Assembly: GCA_020080175.1 (NCBI GenBank)
Contig: JAGHQL010000100.1
Span: forward strand, 1 to 64,000
From: Glutinoglossum americanum
Taxonomy: Eukaryota; Ascomycota; Geoglossomycetes; Geoglossales; Geoglossaceae
DNA: 64,000 bases
Direction: 5' to 3'
Shown here: positions 33,065-45,344 of the stretch, one piece after another
Position numbering within the stretch: position 1 is the first letter of the stretch
Layout of the letters: every line of letters begins with the position of its first letter
Position numbers and translations under genes: made by a program
The notes under the pieces: model-generated
What the model was told of the DNA's origin: nothing
Databases searched by the model: none
Seen by the model: the letters and a program-made list of their open reading frames with translations, nothing else

Positions 33065-34598
33065 TTAGTCTGGGTCTTTACCTAGTGTCGTTGGTGAGTA
33101 ACTTGCCGACATTGAGCGGCTTGACGAAGACCCATCAACGATGACGGGTTGTCGGACAGATTCGTTGGTCGGTGGATCTTCAGAGGTTCCGGTAGTTTGC
33201 GGTTTCATCGTTGTTTTTTGAGCGTCAAGCTTCACTCTGATTGTCCTGCCTTTGAATTCTGTGTCATGAAACATTTGGACTGCGGTCTTGGCTTCTTCAT
33301 GAGAACTGAATAACGCAGTCGCATACCCTTTCCCACGCCCGTCATTGGATCTCTTCGGCACTTCGCACCTGATGACGTTACCCGCTGCTTTGAGGAGGTC
33401 TTTGAGTTCTTGCCATTCGGCTTCGTAGGGCAGGCCTCCGATAAAAATACCCCGAGCTTCGGTTTGCACAGCTCCATGGGTCAGGTTGATCGGAGTCCCA
33501 TTGGGTGCATTGACATACAGTGGGATAGCCTGTGGGTAGGTGACATGAACGTACGGTTGTGGCTGCTGCATTAGCATTGGAATTCCTGCTGATGTCGCGG
33601 TGGTAGAAGTGGGCATGTTCATGACTGTTGACCCCGAGAGAGGAGGAATTGTGCGTGGCGGTAGGGGTGGAGTTATGTATGGATTTTGCGTGAAATTCTC
33701 CCTGCTGACCTCGGCAAGGATCTGCTGTGCATATATGGCTATCCGAGCTTGAGCAGTCGAAGCCTCTGCCTCTGCATAGCTTTGGCAATCGCGGTAAACT
33801 TCTGCCCAATGACTGAGTTCTGCTGCTTGTTGTAGGTTGCCCATCCGCCTCTCTCGCTCAGCAGCAGCGGCCTGGATACGCATGAGTGTTCCCGCATTAT
33901 AAGCCTCTGCCATAAAGTGGCTATAAGCTTGAACGCATACTTCGTAGCGCGCCTTAGCTATATTGGAGGGTAATGCACCAGGCATCGAACTCACAAGAAG
34001 CCTGTCGTCATGGTACTCGGGCTGAAGTGGCACGACGTAGACAAATGAGGACATCGAGATTGTTGGTGGAGGAGCCCAGTGACCAAGGGGGCTAGGGTGC
34101 TGACTCGTGTGGGTGTGGGGTTGCGTGAGATTCTCTGGAACGGCGACAGGAACGCCCGCATCCCTATTTCCCAAGGCAACGATGAGCGCTCGACCGTCCC
34201 AAACGTAATGGCTTAGATGATCTAAAGGGAGGTTCAGTCGGCCCATTTTTGCGGTTTCTGGGCGCTGGACTAACCGTATACTTTTTCCGCCTCTTCTTTC
34301 CCTTTAATTTTCACATAGCCATGTCCGCGAGATCTCCCATTATTCATCACATAAATTTCGGCATGTTCAACATGTGGTGTTATGGTACGAACAAGATCCT
34401 TAAGATCCTGCCATCGGTTCTTGAAAGGGATCTATATAGGGTTATCTGCACTTAGCGCAGGTGGCGTTGCGTAAGGGAAGGAAAGGAAGAACTCACGTTG
34501 GAAATCAAGATAAAATACTCGTCCGTGTCAGCACCAGCTCTTTGCATCTGAGCGTTTCCCATCAAGCTCATGCTTTGGGGGTAACCGCACACTCTACT
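33065..34598 (-). CDS. two-RRM RNA-binding protein, 5' end unresolved
   Basis: Two RNA-recognition motifs. Exons: 34598-34497, 34431-34275 and 34221-33065, with introns of 65 and 53 nt. RRM1 is rebuilt only by splicing: YFILISNIPFKNRWQDLKDL (RNP2), GRSRGHGYVKIKG (RNP1), then EEAEKVYDHLSHYVWDGRAL across the 53-nt intron. RRM2 follows a Pro/Gln-rich linker: GIFIGGLPYEAEWQELKDLL, then GRGKGYATALF and GRTIRVKLDA. The tail is Ser-rich. Of about 471 residues seen, the first exon begins near GYPQSMSLMGN. It could start at Met 34571, or continue into an upstream exon I could not fix. The apparent long frame starting MGRLNLPL at 34246 begins inside the intron and is not the start. Paired RRMs recall Gbp2/Hrb1-like mRNA-binding proteins, but assignment is only to the class. 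Confidence 0.75.
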
Positions 34599-37151
34599 CT
34601 AGTAGCGCTACTGGATACTCGTAGGGTATACAGGGTTTGTCTTCCAATGATTGGTAGATATGCTGCCAACTGTTAGCAGCCTTGACACAGGGGGGCACAG
34701 TGTTTGTGCACGTTGAAGGTTCGGAGTTGACGGTCAGAGAGTATGGAGCACCCGACGGACCACTAAAACTGGGACACCTCATTAGTTTCTCGAGGGTTAA
34801 CTGGATGAATATCGGCATTTGGCGAATCCACGTTCAGTCAAGGCCTAGCGTGGTACCGTGTATGAAATGGGAAACGGAGGGGACTAGCAGTTCATATGAT
34901 AAACAATTTACCTATTGATGGGTGGTGTCCTTCGGTGTACATTGGTAGGAGATAAACACGGTGGCGGCAGTAGAGGTGGGAAATCGGTGGCATAAGGCTA
35001 GAGATCAAATTCTAACACCTGATGCAACCACTATAGTCAGCTCTTAGGAAAGGGGTGTCAACAACAGCTCGAATATGTCCCTTGTCCAGATGTGGGTGCT
35101 GCAAACGAAGTCAAAGATATTCACCAATACTATTCACTAACCTCAAAAGGTTGTGTTGGAACCCTGAGTGGATGTTGACAACTGACGCAGATCTGGGGTT
35201 CCCATCTAATCTGTTATGGGTGCTTCGCAAGATCGAGAGGCTTCGAAATCGGGATCTTTGACTTGTCACCGTCTTGATTTGGAGCTGGGGGAGCTGGGGA
35301 ATTTCAGTCTCCATCGGAAGAAAAACAGCAGCGTTACGCATGGGAGCGTTGTTAATATGCTAAGAGAGAACTCCGGATGCTGCATATGATCAACACCCAT
35401 CGCACAAGACGTTTTAGTATGAGGTGACACCAACAGTGGCGCCGCAGTGGCCCATGAAGCTGACAATTGGGGCGAGAGCAGATGTGGACGAGCGTGGAAG
35501 AGCTTTATTGGGACTGGGTCGGGGGCCGGAAGTAATGCATTGCGGCGGTACAGTATGTATGTAACTTGTACAAAAAGAGTGCTGTGAAATTTTTGTGAGA
35601 GAATGTGGAATTGCTGCTGGGGTCAAGAAACCTCAAAGGACTTCTGGCTCGCACAAAACTCTTGTCTCCAAAACGGCAGAGTGCGGGGAACCGCTCACTG
35701 ACCCTCCACTGCAGCCCTGACCAAATTACCTGTTTCTTCGCCCATGCCCATCTTAGGAATATGCGTGATAAGGCTGTGTACAGGATCACGACTCCGCGGT
35801 CCTCAGACATGATATGTGCAACCGACGACCACAACAACAGGACTACGGCCTGGCCAATGGCTTAGATCTACGTCAATCGGGATACAAACAGCGATTCCAG
35901 ATTCCATTGGCAGCATTATATTCTGGAGGACTCGTGGGTCGCTTATGTTGCCAGATCTCGCGCCACCGTTCAACCTGGGAAACATGGCCAATTGTGGCTG
36001 CAGGGCCATCGGAGTGTTGTATGAAGTTGGTGATCGATATGCTCGCATAGCAGGGATCAAGATTCCCGGAGAAAAGAGACTTGTCGAATGCACCTGCAAT
36101 GCAGAGCAATGCAAATCAACGGCAGAGCAGCAAGCGCACATGTGGTTCCCGTTGGGGCATCAGCAAACGAGCAATGGTGTGGAAGGGAGGGAACTAATGG
36201 CTACCCGTAAGCCCCGGCTGGTCTCATCTCCTGTCCAACGAATTGGACCAGCCAGTCATCGTTACACAGATAAACTAATGCTGAGGTGTCGATTTCCAGC
36301 CGTCGAGCTTTGGTTCCACGAATCGACAAATCCCGTGATGCACTGGACCAATGGCACCTGTGGCGAGGCTGCGGAGGCGACGAAGACGCAAAGCCATCTG
36401 CTCGTCGCCGGGAAGCCCGCACACTGCATCGAATTCGATGATTAGCATCAGCGTAGTATGGTGAGCAATTGAGAGGCAAACAGCTGGATAGGTTTTTGTC
36501 GGCTCTAGCGCGGTGGCGCTAGCACAATCCAATCTCTCTTTGGATAGGTAGTTCGCAAAGCCGCAGTAGGGATCCCCGCCGTTGCATCTGGGAGGCGAGG
36601 GAAGCGGAGCTGCAATTTCGCAGCACACAGGATGGAGTATCGCTGACCAGGGCGTCAACCTGGTCGGTGGCGCAGGGCGTCACAGTGCAGCTAGCTCATT
36701 CATGGGTGAGAAGTCATCGGTACAAGTTTCCCATCGAGGGCCAGATCCAATACTGAGCAACAACAATAACGATCGGGAGCAGATCAGGGAAGTCTTGATA
36801 TGAATTGACCTATCCTGATGCTACAGCCGCATTAAAAGTAGGTACATACAGATAAAAGCAAAATGCGCACTAGGGCCAAGACTTGTTGGATTGAATGCTA
36901 CAGGTCCCTTCGGGTACCAATGGGATAAACAAGATCCTCGCTGTTCTTACTGAAACTAGTGAAATATTTTTTCAATCTTGAAGAATGCAATGCATGAACC
37001 GGTCTGTCCTGACCTCCACGGAGATAGTTCCGATCGTTCTCTCATTGGCCTGAATCTTCACCGCCAGCCATATGAATGAATGGATAAATTTAACTTGAGA
37101 CTAGCGGAAGCGTTATCTTCGTCTCCCTTATGCGTAAGAGTAACGCCTTGC
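34599..37151. other. intergenic, possible missing 5' exon of the RRM gene
   Basis: The minus frame at 34594-34818 overlaps the region where an upstream RRM-gene exon would lie, but no splice joined convincingly. Frames at 35800-36660 on both strands are listed separately as doubtful. 36840-37150 shows nothing. Confidence 0.45.
35816..36445 (+). CDS. doubtful 209-codon open frame
   Basis: A stop-free frame with ATG, ending GKPAHCIEFDD. It is rich in Cys, His and Met and has no recognisable domain, signal peptide or repeat. The minus strand of the same DNA is also open over long parts (35803-36141, 36275-36658). Overlapping openness on both strands usually means low stop density rather than genes. 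Kept only because of its length. Confidence 0.2.
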   Translation: MQPTTTTTGLRPGQWLRSTSIGIQTAIPDSIGSIIFWRTRGSLMLPDLAPPFNLGNMANCGCRAIGVLYEVGDRYARIAGIKIPGEKRLVECTCNAEQCKSTAEQQAHMWFPLGHQQTSNGVEGRELMATRKPRLVSSPVQRIGPASHRYTDKLMLRCRFPAVELWFHESTNPVMHWTNGTCGEAAEATKTQSHLLVAGKPAHCIEFDD

Positions 37152-39929
37152 TCATGCTCCATAACTAGGACTTCTTCGCCGCCTCGGCGGAGACCGGGAA
37201 TACCTTCTCCTTTCCCAGCGGTCCTCTGCTATTGTCCTTCTCTTTGGTGGCGGGGACGGAGAGTAGCTGCGCCTTCTCGCCTCCATCCTAGGTTGCGGTG
37301 AAGCTGACCGCCCGTTCTTCCTCCAATGTTTTCCTGGCGGTGACCGTGACGTGCCGTCCCTGCCTCCACTAATTTTTCGTTGTGGGGAGCGAGTACCGCC
37401 GTTTCTCCTTCTAATGCCTGGAGAGTAAGAGGCACTACGTTCGCGCCTCCTTAGTCTTTGTGGGGGTGTTACTGAACGAGAGTAACTGCATCGTCTGGGC
37501 CTCGTGAAATCGGCCATGCCGTAGGATTTTCGAGGTGGCGTAGGCGATCTGGATAGAGAGCCGGATGGAGACCGCCTCCTATGATTCCTGGTGCTGTGGC
37601 CCGCACGGTACGAGCCCTCACTGCTAGCCGAATAAGATCTTGCACGTCCTTTTCCTTTGTATGTCAATTTTCTTGGAGGTGTGAGTGACACTGGGCGACC
37701 ACGAGAGCGAGATCGAAGAGATAGGGAACGCAAGCGCCGTCGCGGTGCCGGTGAAGGAGAACGAGACACTGAAGAATCGACTCTTCTACGATTGCTTCGG
37801 TGACGCGGGGAGCGGGAAAGCGATCGAGAATAACTCCTTCCGCGATCTCTTCCTCGAGACTGGGTAGGCGAACGGGAGCGGGAGTAAGAGCGCGGAGAAC
37901 CTGTATATGAGGATGAATAGCTTGAGACTGAGCTTGCGGACTCTGAATCAGATTCAGGTGGGGGTGCGGGCAATGATGGAACGGTCGGCTTAGGGAGATT
38001 CTTGAGATGCTCTCTCATTTCCTCCGTCACCTGCCCCATCCCAATGCTGGTGAAGTAATTGATAGAAAATCTTGTGTTACGTGGATTATCTCTTGGAAAA
38101 AGACCTTCAAAGCTAGGCCGGAGAAAATCATCTTTGAGTCGTTCTTGCAACTTGCCCATTCCCATCGCCTCAGATAGCTCCTGGAATAGGATCTTAATGA
38201 ATATTCGACTGCTCGACGTAGTTTCATCCTCGTTCATGTGTACAACCGACATGACGTGCCAACCAAGAGCATCAGAACCTAGAAGATGGCCGAAGAAGCG
38301 AGCAATATTGCGAAGCCGATTAGTTTCGAAGCGGTGGATAGTATCGTAGTATTTAGTGAAGGCCGCTTCGAAAAGCTCCGTCCACAGTCGATTAAGCTTC
38401 GCAAAGCGCTCCCCAATGAGGCCGTAGAACTTAGAGTAGGTTCGTTCTTGGGAACAACACTCAATCACCATGGAAGGTAATTCAGGTTCCTGGCCAGGGG
38501 GAAGAGATATCTGGGAGAAGAGGTGAGTAGGCTTCGCAGTTAATTGCATCATCAGGGAGGGAGAGCTCACCTTCATCAGCTTGTGGCAACACTCCTCAAA
38601 ATCGATGCTTGACATGATAGTTAAATATATGGTTCTCCTTAGATTCACGAGGTCCGTGTTGCTCTGATCCTTGATCTCCATCTCCCGGGACTCCTGGGCT
38701 TCTTTGTCATCCTCGCTATCGTCGGTCTCGTATTCATCGTCATCATCGCTCTCACCAGCCTCTCCAAGGATTTCAGCCCTCAGGTTTTTATAGGCCTCCT
38801 CATGCTCCTCCCAGCTTGGGTCAAACTTAAAAACATTTAAACCGTCCTGTACGTCGATCTCGTCGTCGAGGTTCGCTCGATGGGTGATTTGGTCTTCCTC
38901 CTCCACAAGATCTAACTCCTCTTTGATCGCCAGATTGTCCTTATACTTGTCCCTCCGCACCTGAAAGAGTACCTCGATCATGTATTGCACTCTCTTGTCA
39001 ATGTCGGCCTCGTGGAGAATACTCCGAAACTGGTCGAAAACGGCCAGCGCAATTGACCCACTCATTTCCTCAAGATGCTGCCCAACCTCTCGCGTTAAGC
39101 CTACAGCAATTTCCACACTATCGTCGGTGTGGTTGTGGAGCAATAGAAGTAGTATCTGAGCCGCCACCATTTCATGTGCCACCTGCTGATTGCACAAATG
39201 TGCGATGAATGTCGTTGATGAAAGACACACGGACTTGTCGTTTCGCTTGAAAGCTTTCCTGAACTGGACAATTAATCTATTGAGTAGGAGTTCTCCCACT
39301 TGCGGTAACTTGGTGTTTACGATGGCGGCCATCGCGGCATAGATCGGAGTGAATGGTAGACTTGCTGCCTGGGCCTTCATGATGCTGCGACAAAATAGTC
39401 CTCTTCCTCGCACTAGATTTTCACCAAACAATTCTGGCACAATGTGTTTGATGTTCGACACATTGACTTTGTTGATGAGACCATTTATTGACTTTTTCAG
39501 GGCCTCCCAAGCCATCCGTTGATATTCCTTGCTCGACTTGTCTGTGATCTGAGCTTGAAGGGCCCTAAGACGAGCAGGAGGAATGTAGGTGCCTCCGGAG
39601 CGCATGGTAAGCAATTTCTCATATTCGGCTTTCGCTGCGGCTTGCTTTTCCTCTTCAGTGAGAACTTTAGTAGGCAGACCCTCAGTTTCTTTTTCTTTTA
39701 GGCGTTTTGCTAGCTGTCGTTCTCGTTCGATGGCGCGTTGAGGGTCGACATCGGGGAGGGTCCGTCCACCTAACGCAGGGCCTCTCGGTGGTGAGCGTCG
39801 GCGCCGAGGTGAAGGTGAGCGTGAAGGCGGAGAGCGTTTGCGTTTGACTGACGGGTTTGGCTGATACGATTCTGGAGGAGGGGGTGTCGGAAGGCGTACA
39901 GCAGATTGGAGTACAATAGGTTCCTCCAT
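37152..39929 (-). CDS. cwc22: pre-mRNA-splicing factor CWC22
   Basis: Spliceosome component needed for the first catalytic step; in animals it also places the exon-junction complex through eIF4A3. One open frame of 925 codons. The N-terminus is Arg/Ser-rich. [14 protein letters not shown] (near residue 110) leads into the MIF4G domain: [48 protein letters not shown]. An acidic linker is followed by the MA3 domain with [22 protein letters not shown] and [26 protein letters not shown]. The C-terminus is a long RS domain. Family members read LLKxNLPPGQE where this frame has a 20-residue insertion starting VSSPSLMM. That insert has GTGAGC and CAG ends and is almost certainly a 60-nt intron (38511-38570), giving 905 aa. 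Divergent from dpm2, 290 bp apart. Confidence 0.93.
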   Translation of the reverse strand: MEEPIVLQSAVRLPTPPPPESYQPNPSVKRKRSPPSRSPSPRRRRSPPRGPALGGRTLPDVDPQRAIERERQLAKRLKEKETEGLPTKVLTEEEKQAAAKAEYEKLLTMRSGGTYIPPARLRALQAQITDKSSKEYQRMAWEALKKSINGLINKVNVSNIKHIVPELFGENLVRGRGLFCRSIMKAQAASLPFTPIYAAMAAIVNTKLPQVGELLLNRLIVQFRKAFKRNDKSVCLSSTTFIAHLCNQQVAHEMVAAQILLLLLHNHTDDSVEIAVGLTREVGQHLEEMSGSIALAVFDQFRSILHEADIDKRVQYMIEVLFQVRRDKYKDNLAIKEELDLVEEEDQITHRANLDDEIDVQDGLNVFKFDPSWEEHEEAYKNLRAEILGEAGESDDDDEYETDDSEDDKEAQESREMEIKDQSNTDLVNLRRTIYLTIMSSIDFEECCHKLMKVSSPSLMMQLTAKPTHLFSQISLPPGQEPELPSMVIECCSQERTYSKFYGLIGERFAKLNRLWTELFEAAFTKYYDTIHRFETNRLRNIARFFGHLLGSDALGWHVMSVVHMNEDETTSSSRIFIKILFQELSEAMGMGKLQERLKDDFLRPSFEGLFPRDNPRNTRFSINYFTSIGMGQVTEEMREHLKNLPKPTVPSLPAPPPESDSESASSVSSYSSSYTGSPRSYSRSRSPTQSRGRDRGRSYSRSLSRSPRHRSNRRRVDSSVSRSPSPAPRRRLRSLSLRSRSRGRPVSLTPPRKLTYKGKGRARSYSASSEGSYRAGHSTRNHRRRSPSGSLSRSPTPPRKSYGMADFTRPRRCSYSRSVTPPQRLRRRERSASYSPGIRRRNGGTRSPQRKISGGRDGTSRSPPGKHWRKNGRSASPQPRMEARRRSYSPSPPPKRRTIAEDRWERRRYSRSPPRRRRSPSYGA
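38511..38570 (-). other. stop-free 60-nt intron inside cwc22
   Basis: GTGAGC at the donor, CTTCTCCCAG at the acceptor, exactly 20 codons without a stop. Removing it joins KLMK to ISLPPGQE, the normal MA3 sequence of the family. Confidence 0.8.
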
Positions 39930-40219
39930 ATCGATATCTCTATCGGTTGCGACGGAAGAGCTATCGTTTGGATCTCAAAATCGGGCGATTCTTGCCTTTT
40001 GTTTCGCCTAGGGGATAGGTTCGTGATGGGCAAGTTGTGGAAGGAAAGTTCGTAGTTGAGCCTCAGCGCTTAGTCATATCGAGAAAGACACCTTGCGCGA
40101 GCTAGGGATAATCTGAAGCACAGGGGACCGATTTTCAAGAAATGTCAACTTGATAGTCTTTCAGAACCGCGCACCATATCCACCCCCTTACGTTCCTTTA
40201 CTAGTGCTTCCAAGCAGTT
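39930..40219. promoter_or_regulatory. shared promoter of cwc22 and dpm2
   Basis: 290 bp separate the two start codons, which face away from each other, so both promoters must lie here. I see no strong TATA box or well-known site. Confidence 0.6.
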
Positions 40220-40605
40220 ATGGTATGTGTCGGTAAAACTACTGAACGTAGGAGTAAACCCTGCTAACTGTCACTTCAATAATCTAGCTAGACAGACTCA
40301 TCGGATTTGCGATGCTCCTAATAGCATCTGCTGTTTTTCTTTACTATACAGTTTGGACTTTGCTCATGGTAATTAGTAATGCTAATCTAACTAGAACTCT
40401 GTTAATCTTATTTCTCTAGCCTTTCGTTGATCCGGGTCACCCACTCCACGACTTGTTCCCACCGCGCGTATGGGCAATACGCATTCCTGTTATCTTGATC
40501 CTTCTTGGATCAGCTGTTGTTGGCTCTTTCTTGAGCGTAGTGATGATTCGGAGTAATAGGAAGCGCGCTGCTAAGGCGAAGGCTGTGGGGAAGAAGAAAG
40601 CTTAG
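40220..40605 (+). CDS. dpm2: dolichol-phosphate mannosyltransferase regulatory subunit DPM2
   Basis: Small ER membrane subunit that stabilises dolichol-phosphate-mannose synthase, which supplies mannose for GPI anchors, N-glycans and O-mannosylation. Three exons give 89 aa: 40220-40222 (only the ATG), 40288-40368 and 40420-40605. Introns are 65 nt (GTATGT...CTAG) and 51 nt (GTAATT...CTAG), both with CTAAC branch sites. The product has LDRLIGFAMLLIASAVFLYY as first membrane helix, the family signature PFVDPGHPLHDLFPPR between helices, VILILLGSAVVGSFLSVVM as second helix, and a Lys/Arg-rich cytosolic end. Length matches DPM2 (about 85 aa). Without the one-codon exon the frame has no suitable start. 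Confidence 0.92.
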
Positions 40606-41601
40606 ATTACGGCGGCGCGCCACCTGGGTCGGGGGGAATGGATCGTGGCCACGTCGTCAGAGCTTAGAGAGGTGTCTTAGATGCGTCGCGTATGGAATTA
40701 GATTCTGACTGGCACTAAGGAGTTGATTTTTGAATTCAAAGGGCGGTTCTGTTGGTCGACACGTATAACCATCGGCTTACCACACGATGAAATGTAGTTA
40801 ATATATGTACATGTATGTACAAGCAAAGATCTGCCGGCCTTAATGCTTAAATTTCCGTATGGACGGAAAGTTTTGTGCTCGTGGAGGTGGATACAGGAAG
40901 GCTGGTGAACCCACCTCCGGCTAACGTGAATAGTAAATGGTACCGGATTCACTTTTATAAAGGATGGGAGCGTCTGGATGTCTACCGTATGTCATGCAGT
41001 CCTTTGATTAAGCTGGCCTTCCTATTCAAGGGACTTCGTTACTTCGCATTCCGTTGGTATTTATGCACACCCCGCACTAGCCGCGAACACCAATCGAGCC
41101 ATCGCTCCTGCAGCGTGCCCCTCCCCCAATACACCGTTGCTCATACTATCAGTACCTACATTCTCCGCGATACTTCATAGTCATTTTGAGTACCACCTGA
41201 ACTGTGGCCAGACCCCATTGAGCATTTCCCAACAAATCATCCCACAGGTTTCTCTGACGAGAAGGAGCTCTCACGTCACCATTAGATCCTTTATTTTGAT
41301 TCCGCGCATCGGCGTCGACAAGGATAGGTCTTGTGTCTGACAGTCTTTGGTTGCCCGAGCAAGCCTTGTATACTTTGGAGGAATCAAAGATCCGTGCGTT
41401 TTCGGTCGACCTCTGAACAAGTCATTCCTGCAATCAGATCGGTGACGCACTGCGCCAGCACTACACACCTCTTGTCTCAGGAAGCGACGAATACCTTTCG
41501 CGCTCACCTCCATCGCCACCATCTCTCGCCACTCCGATCAGTTCTCTCCTTTCGCAAAGAAGTTCCTACAGAATACAAGCCGATCCTTAGAAGCTAATTA
41601 T
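40606..41601. other. intergenic
   Basis: Between dpm2 and the BCAS3-like gene, both on the plus strand. It must hold the dpm2 terminator and the next promoter or leader. A 101-codon frame at 40875-41180 has no recognisable content. Confidence 0.55.
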
Positions 41602-44600
41602 ATGCCCCCTTCCGAATATCCCGCTGGCCAAAACATCCAGTATTCACAGACGAGTCCATCCCACCAGCATTATACACAGATCAACGGCTACAGCACAGGT
41701 ATAGCTCAAGCCCGAGATAGAGGAAGGTCTGAGCAGGGAAGGAATAGCAGCCGAGGAGCTAGTATTACTCGGATTTATCCAAGGGAGTTGTAAGCAATAT
41801 TTCGTTGTGTTGAGAGACTTGTTTGCGGTATTTCATGCGGGTAGTGCGTCTGCTTGGTGCAAAGCACTAGGCCTCAGCATAGAATGATGCCCACGTTTCG
41901 CTTTGTGCGAACAGCGTCACCCTCAGGCATCCAGCTAGAGAACTGGTGTCCATATTCATATTCCACCCCAAAGCATTGTCTGTCGAACCGAGACGTATCA
42001 TCCCTCTAGTTTTTTTTTGGCTGGAATAAACTAGCATGCATGCTACCCGTTGGCTATTGTCTTCTAATCAAATTTCTTCCGCTAGGGCGAGGTCTCCGCA
42101 ATCCCTCTTGCCCTCTCGCAACAACCCACCAAGTTCTCCTACGATCACTCCTAAAAGCAATAACCAAGCTCCCTCGTCTCTTCTAACAGCTCTTGCGTCG
42201 AGCGCTGGCCACCAGATCAGCTCGGCTTATAACACGGGCGAATGGACGAAAAATCTGCCGTCGTTTACAGGTGATGGTACTTCTCCCGGTGGCGGAGTCA
42301 GTCTGAGTGGCTCACCGCCAGCCCATCCATCGTCCTATGGTGATCGAGGCGGGGGTGTCTTTAATAATGCTCAGCCGTCTCCCCCCGGGCCAGCCGGCAG
42401 AGTTAGACCACTAAGTCATCCAAACGGGTATCCGGGTTTGGAAGAACACCTCCAGCAAGGTTCGGGGACCCCATATAGACGCAGTTCAATGTATTCCCAT
42501 CACTCCCATAAACCGCTGTATACGGCACAGCCTCCCCTACCCCACCTGCCCCAAGCACATTTCTACTCTACTCCAAACGCCGATTTAGGTTTGCTGAAGG
42601 GCTGGGAACCGGGGCTGGTGCCTGGCGATAGCGGGTATTACTGCGGTTTTGATACCCTGGCAATATCCAAAGATCGTGGGCCCAGTGACACGGAAAATGT
42701 GCTCTTGATGGGGTGGCAAGGCGGGTTAGACGTTTTTAGGGTAGAAAGAGACAAACTTGATATAATCGGACGCCTTGAAGGTCTTCGCGGTGGCGTTATT
42801 GGCGCCAAGGTGTTACCTTGGACAGCCAGGGATGACCCTTTCACTTCCCTACGGCCTCTCGTCGCACTTGCAATTAACGGACCTGTCACTCCATCTACTA
42901 GAGAATCTGGTGGGGGAACCCCTTCAGCCAACTCCGATCAACCAGAGTATGCCTGCTCGGAGCATCCTGACACAAGCACTCCGGGGTCGACAACTAGGGC
43001 TTCTGATATCGATGAAACGATGGCTGAGATTACTCACTATCAGACTACAGTTGAGGTCTATTCACTGAGCAAGAGGGTTCACGTCACCACACTATTCTCT
43101 AGTCCCCCAGTTCCTATCTCTGCCCCGATGGCAAGCCCCCAGTTTTCTCCACCCTCCGAAGTTGGTGCATTGAAGATCGATGCGGATGGCAAATTCATCA
43201 CAGTTTCGTCGGGGGTAAGCGGTGAAGTGTTCATATTCACTATAGAAATGGTGGCACCTGCGGATATCCAAGAGAGCGAAGGAGTCTTTTCATGTATTGG
43301 GAAGGTTTGGACTTCCGTGCAACTTAATCCTCGCAGGTCTTCCAGCCCGCCGGGCACATCGGATGCAAGAGGTCAGAGTGGAGACCGCCCTACAGATGTA
43401 ATGCAAATTGGAACGGCACTACTTTCTCTCAACCAACGCTGGCTTGCGGTTGTCCCCCCCGCACCATCTTCTTCACCTTCCCTAAATGGAACACCTTTGC
43501 CGTCCTCAACCAAACTTAAGGCTCCGGGCATATCTTCACACGGTCCGCCACCACAACCTCCGGTCACTTGCGCGGTAGACACGCCAGAGGGAGAAAGCGT
43601 ATTCAACCGGATGGCGAGAGAGGTAACGCAGGAGGTTATTAAAGGTGCCAAGTGGGTTGGAGATCAAGGTATTCGGGCTTGGGGGTATTACTGGAATCGA
43701 CCTACCCCTGGAGCTGGGCAAGAATGGAGTCAGACAAGAGATCAACCAAGCTATGCAGTGTCCCAACAGCCTCGCTTTCCGCCCACTCACGCTCACGCTA
43801 ATCAGCAGTCTCAGTCGAGCGGCGACCCAACTCTGGTTTCTGTGCTCGATCTAGAGAGGCTGTCTTCTGCCCGGAATATACCTACAGCAGCAGCGCTAAA
43901 TCTAGTCGCCACGTTTCAGAGTCCACTGGGCTGTAGTTTTCTTTCTTTTGCTCCTAGCGGTCTAGTTTTACTTACAGTTAGTAGGAAGGGTGATGTCCAG
44001 TTTGTTTGGGACCTGATGCGCATGATCCAGGGCAAGGCCATTATTGGCCCATCGCTCCCTAATCCAGGCGCAGGAAATGGTAGCGATTCCCGCCAAATTC
44101 CATACCGGCCACACGTGAGACAGATCGCGAGGTTTACTAGGCTGACCGTGGCGAATATTGTGGACGTTGTATGGACAGCGCCAAAAGGAGACAGGGTGGC
44201 AATTGTCACCGAGAAGCGAACTGTGCATATCCTCGATTTACCTGCGAGCGCACTTCAATGGCCTCCACCGCGCCGAGCCGCTCCCTCATCAACTCTGCCT
44301 ACCAATTCCGGCGGAACTGGGAAAGTCGGCGGGCCCAGTCAGGCACATCAGCATCAGACTATAGCTGGAGGAGCTAGTAATGCAGTCACCGCTGCGGTGC
44401 AGATGGTAAATAACAAGGCGCAACCCATTATCTCCGCCGCTCGTCGTAGGAGGAGTAGTGGGGCAAGTCTTGGGCTAAAGATAACCTCTTCCGGCGGAGG
44501 AGGCCCAGGAGGTAAGTCTATGGCCGCTGGGCTGAGCAAGTCGCTGGGAGCGGCGACTGGAACTGTTAGTAATCTCCGCAATACCGGCGAAAATCGATTG

Positions 44601-45344
44601 TATCTTCCCGGCAGCTCGGGGAGTGCAGCTACTGGGTGCGTAAAATGGCTTGGTGGGAAAGAGAGGGGGTTTATCGGTATCGTTTGCGGCGGGATACTAA
44701 GAATCCACGAGGCTGGACCGGGTCATACAGGGAAAAGCGCGGAGAAGCGGAGGCGCCTTGCCGCGCTAAAGCCTGTAGAATTTGCGTTACCAGCTCTTCC
44801 AGGTGATAATGCTGCAGCCTCTGTGGTAGAGGACGCGCTATGTCGACTTAACAGAGGAATCCTAAGCGGATATTGGATCTCAAGACCATCTATGGCCGCA
44901 AAGGATGCCAACACGAAAACGGATCCTCACCCATTGAGTTATGCCGAGATCGAGACGAACCCGCCCTATCAGCCCTTCCACACTGATCGCAGGATAAATT
45001 TATACGTCTATAACACGCCCCCATACGACGAATGGAATCCTCCAGCCAACATTCACCATGTGAGCGATTCGAGCCCCTGGGTCTTTGGACAAGACATTGA
45101 TGCCACGAGACTTGACGTTGGACCACCTGTTATCCCTGGCGACGGGATATCGGTCCACGAAGAGAGCCTAGTTGGGCCCATGGAAACGGTCCTCCGCTTG
45201 GGAAAAGACGATGAGGAAGTCGAACAAGTTGTTGTAACGACACGTAGAAGGAAGAAGGCAATCTCTGGCTCTATGGGAGAGCTGGAGGATGGCTTCTTTG
45301 AGGATGATTGCGAAGTTCTTGATTTTGCGTCTGATAGAGTTTGA
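41602..45344 (+). CDS. BCAS3-like WD40 domain protein
   Basis: Large beta-propeller protein. Exons 41602-41789 and 42086-45344 join over a 296-nt intron (GTAAGC...GCTAG) in frame, giving about 1148 aa. The first exon is a Gln/Ser-rich lead; the join restores YPRELARSPQSLL. Propeller-like strands begin near residue 215 (LLMGWQGGLDVFRV), continue with VEVYSLSKRVHVTTLF and FITVSSGVSGEVFIF, and return with CSFLSFAPSGLVLLTVS, VQFVWDLMRM and WTAPKGDRVAIVTEKRTVHILDL. A last strand is GIVCGGILRIHEAG. Animal BCAS3 binds phosphoinositides at autophagosome formation sites with PHAF1. A similar role here is inference. The intron is longer than its neighbours', so an unrecognised short exon inside it is possible. 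Confidence 0.68.

Noticed and set aside
34246-34248. Met at 34246 as start of the RRM protein
   Set aside because: It lies in a 53-nt intron; splicing restores an intact first RRM upstream.
35803-36658. Overlapping minus-strand frames opposite the 209-codon frame
   Set aside because: Both strands open together, no domain on either; low stop density is the simpler explanation.
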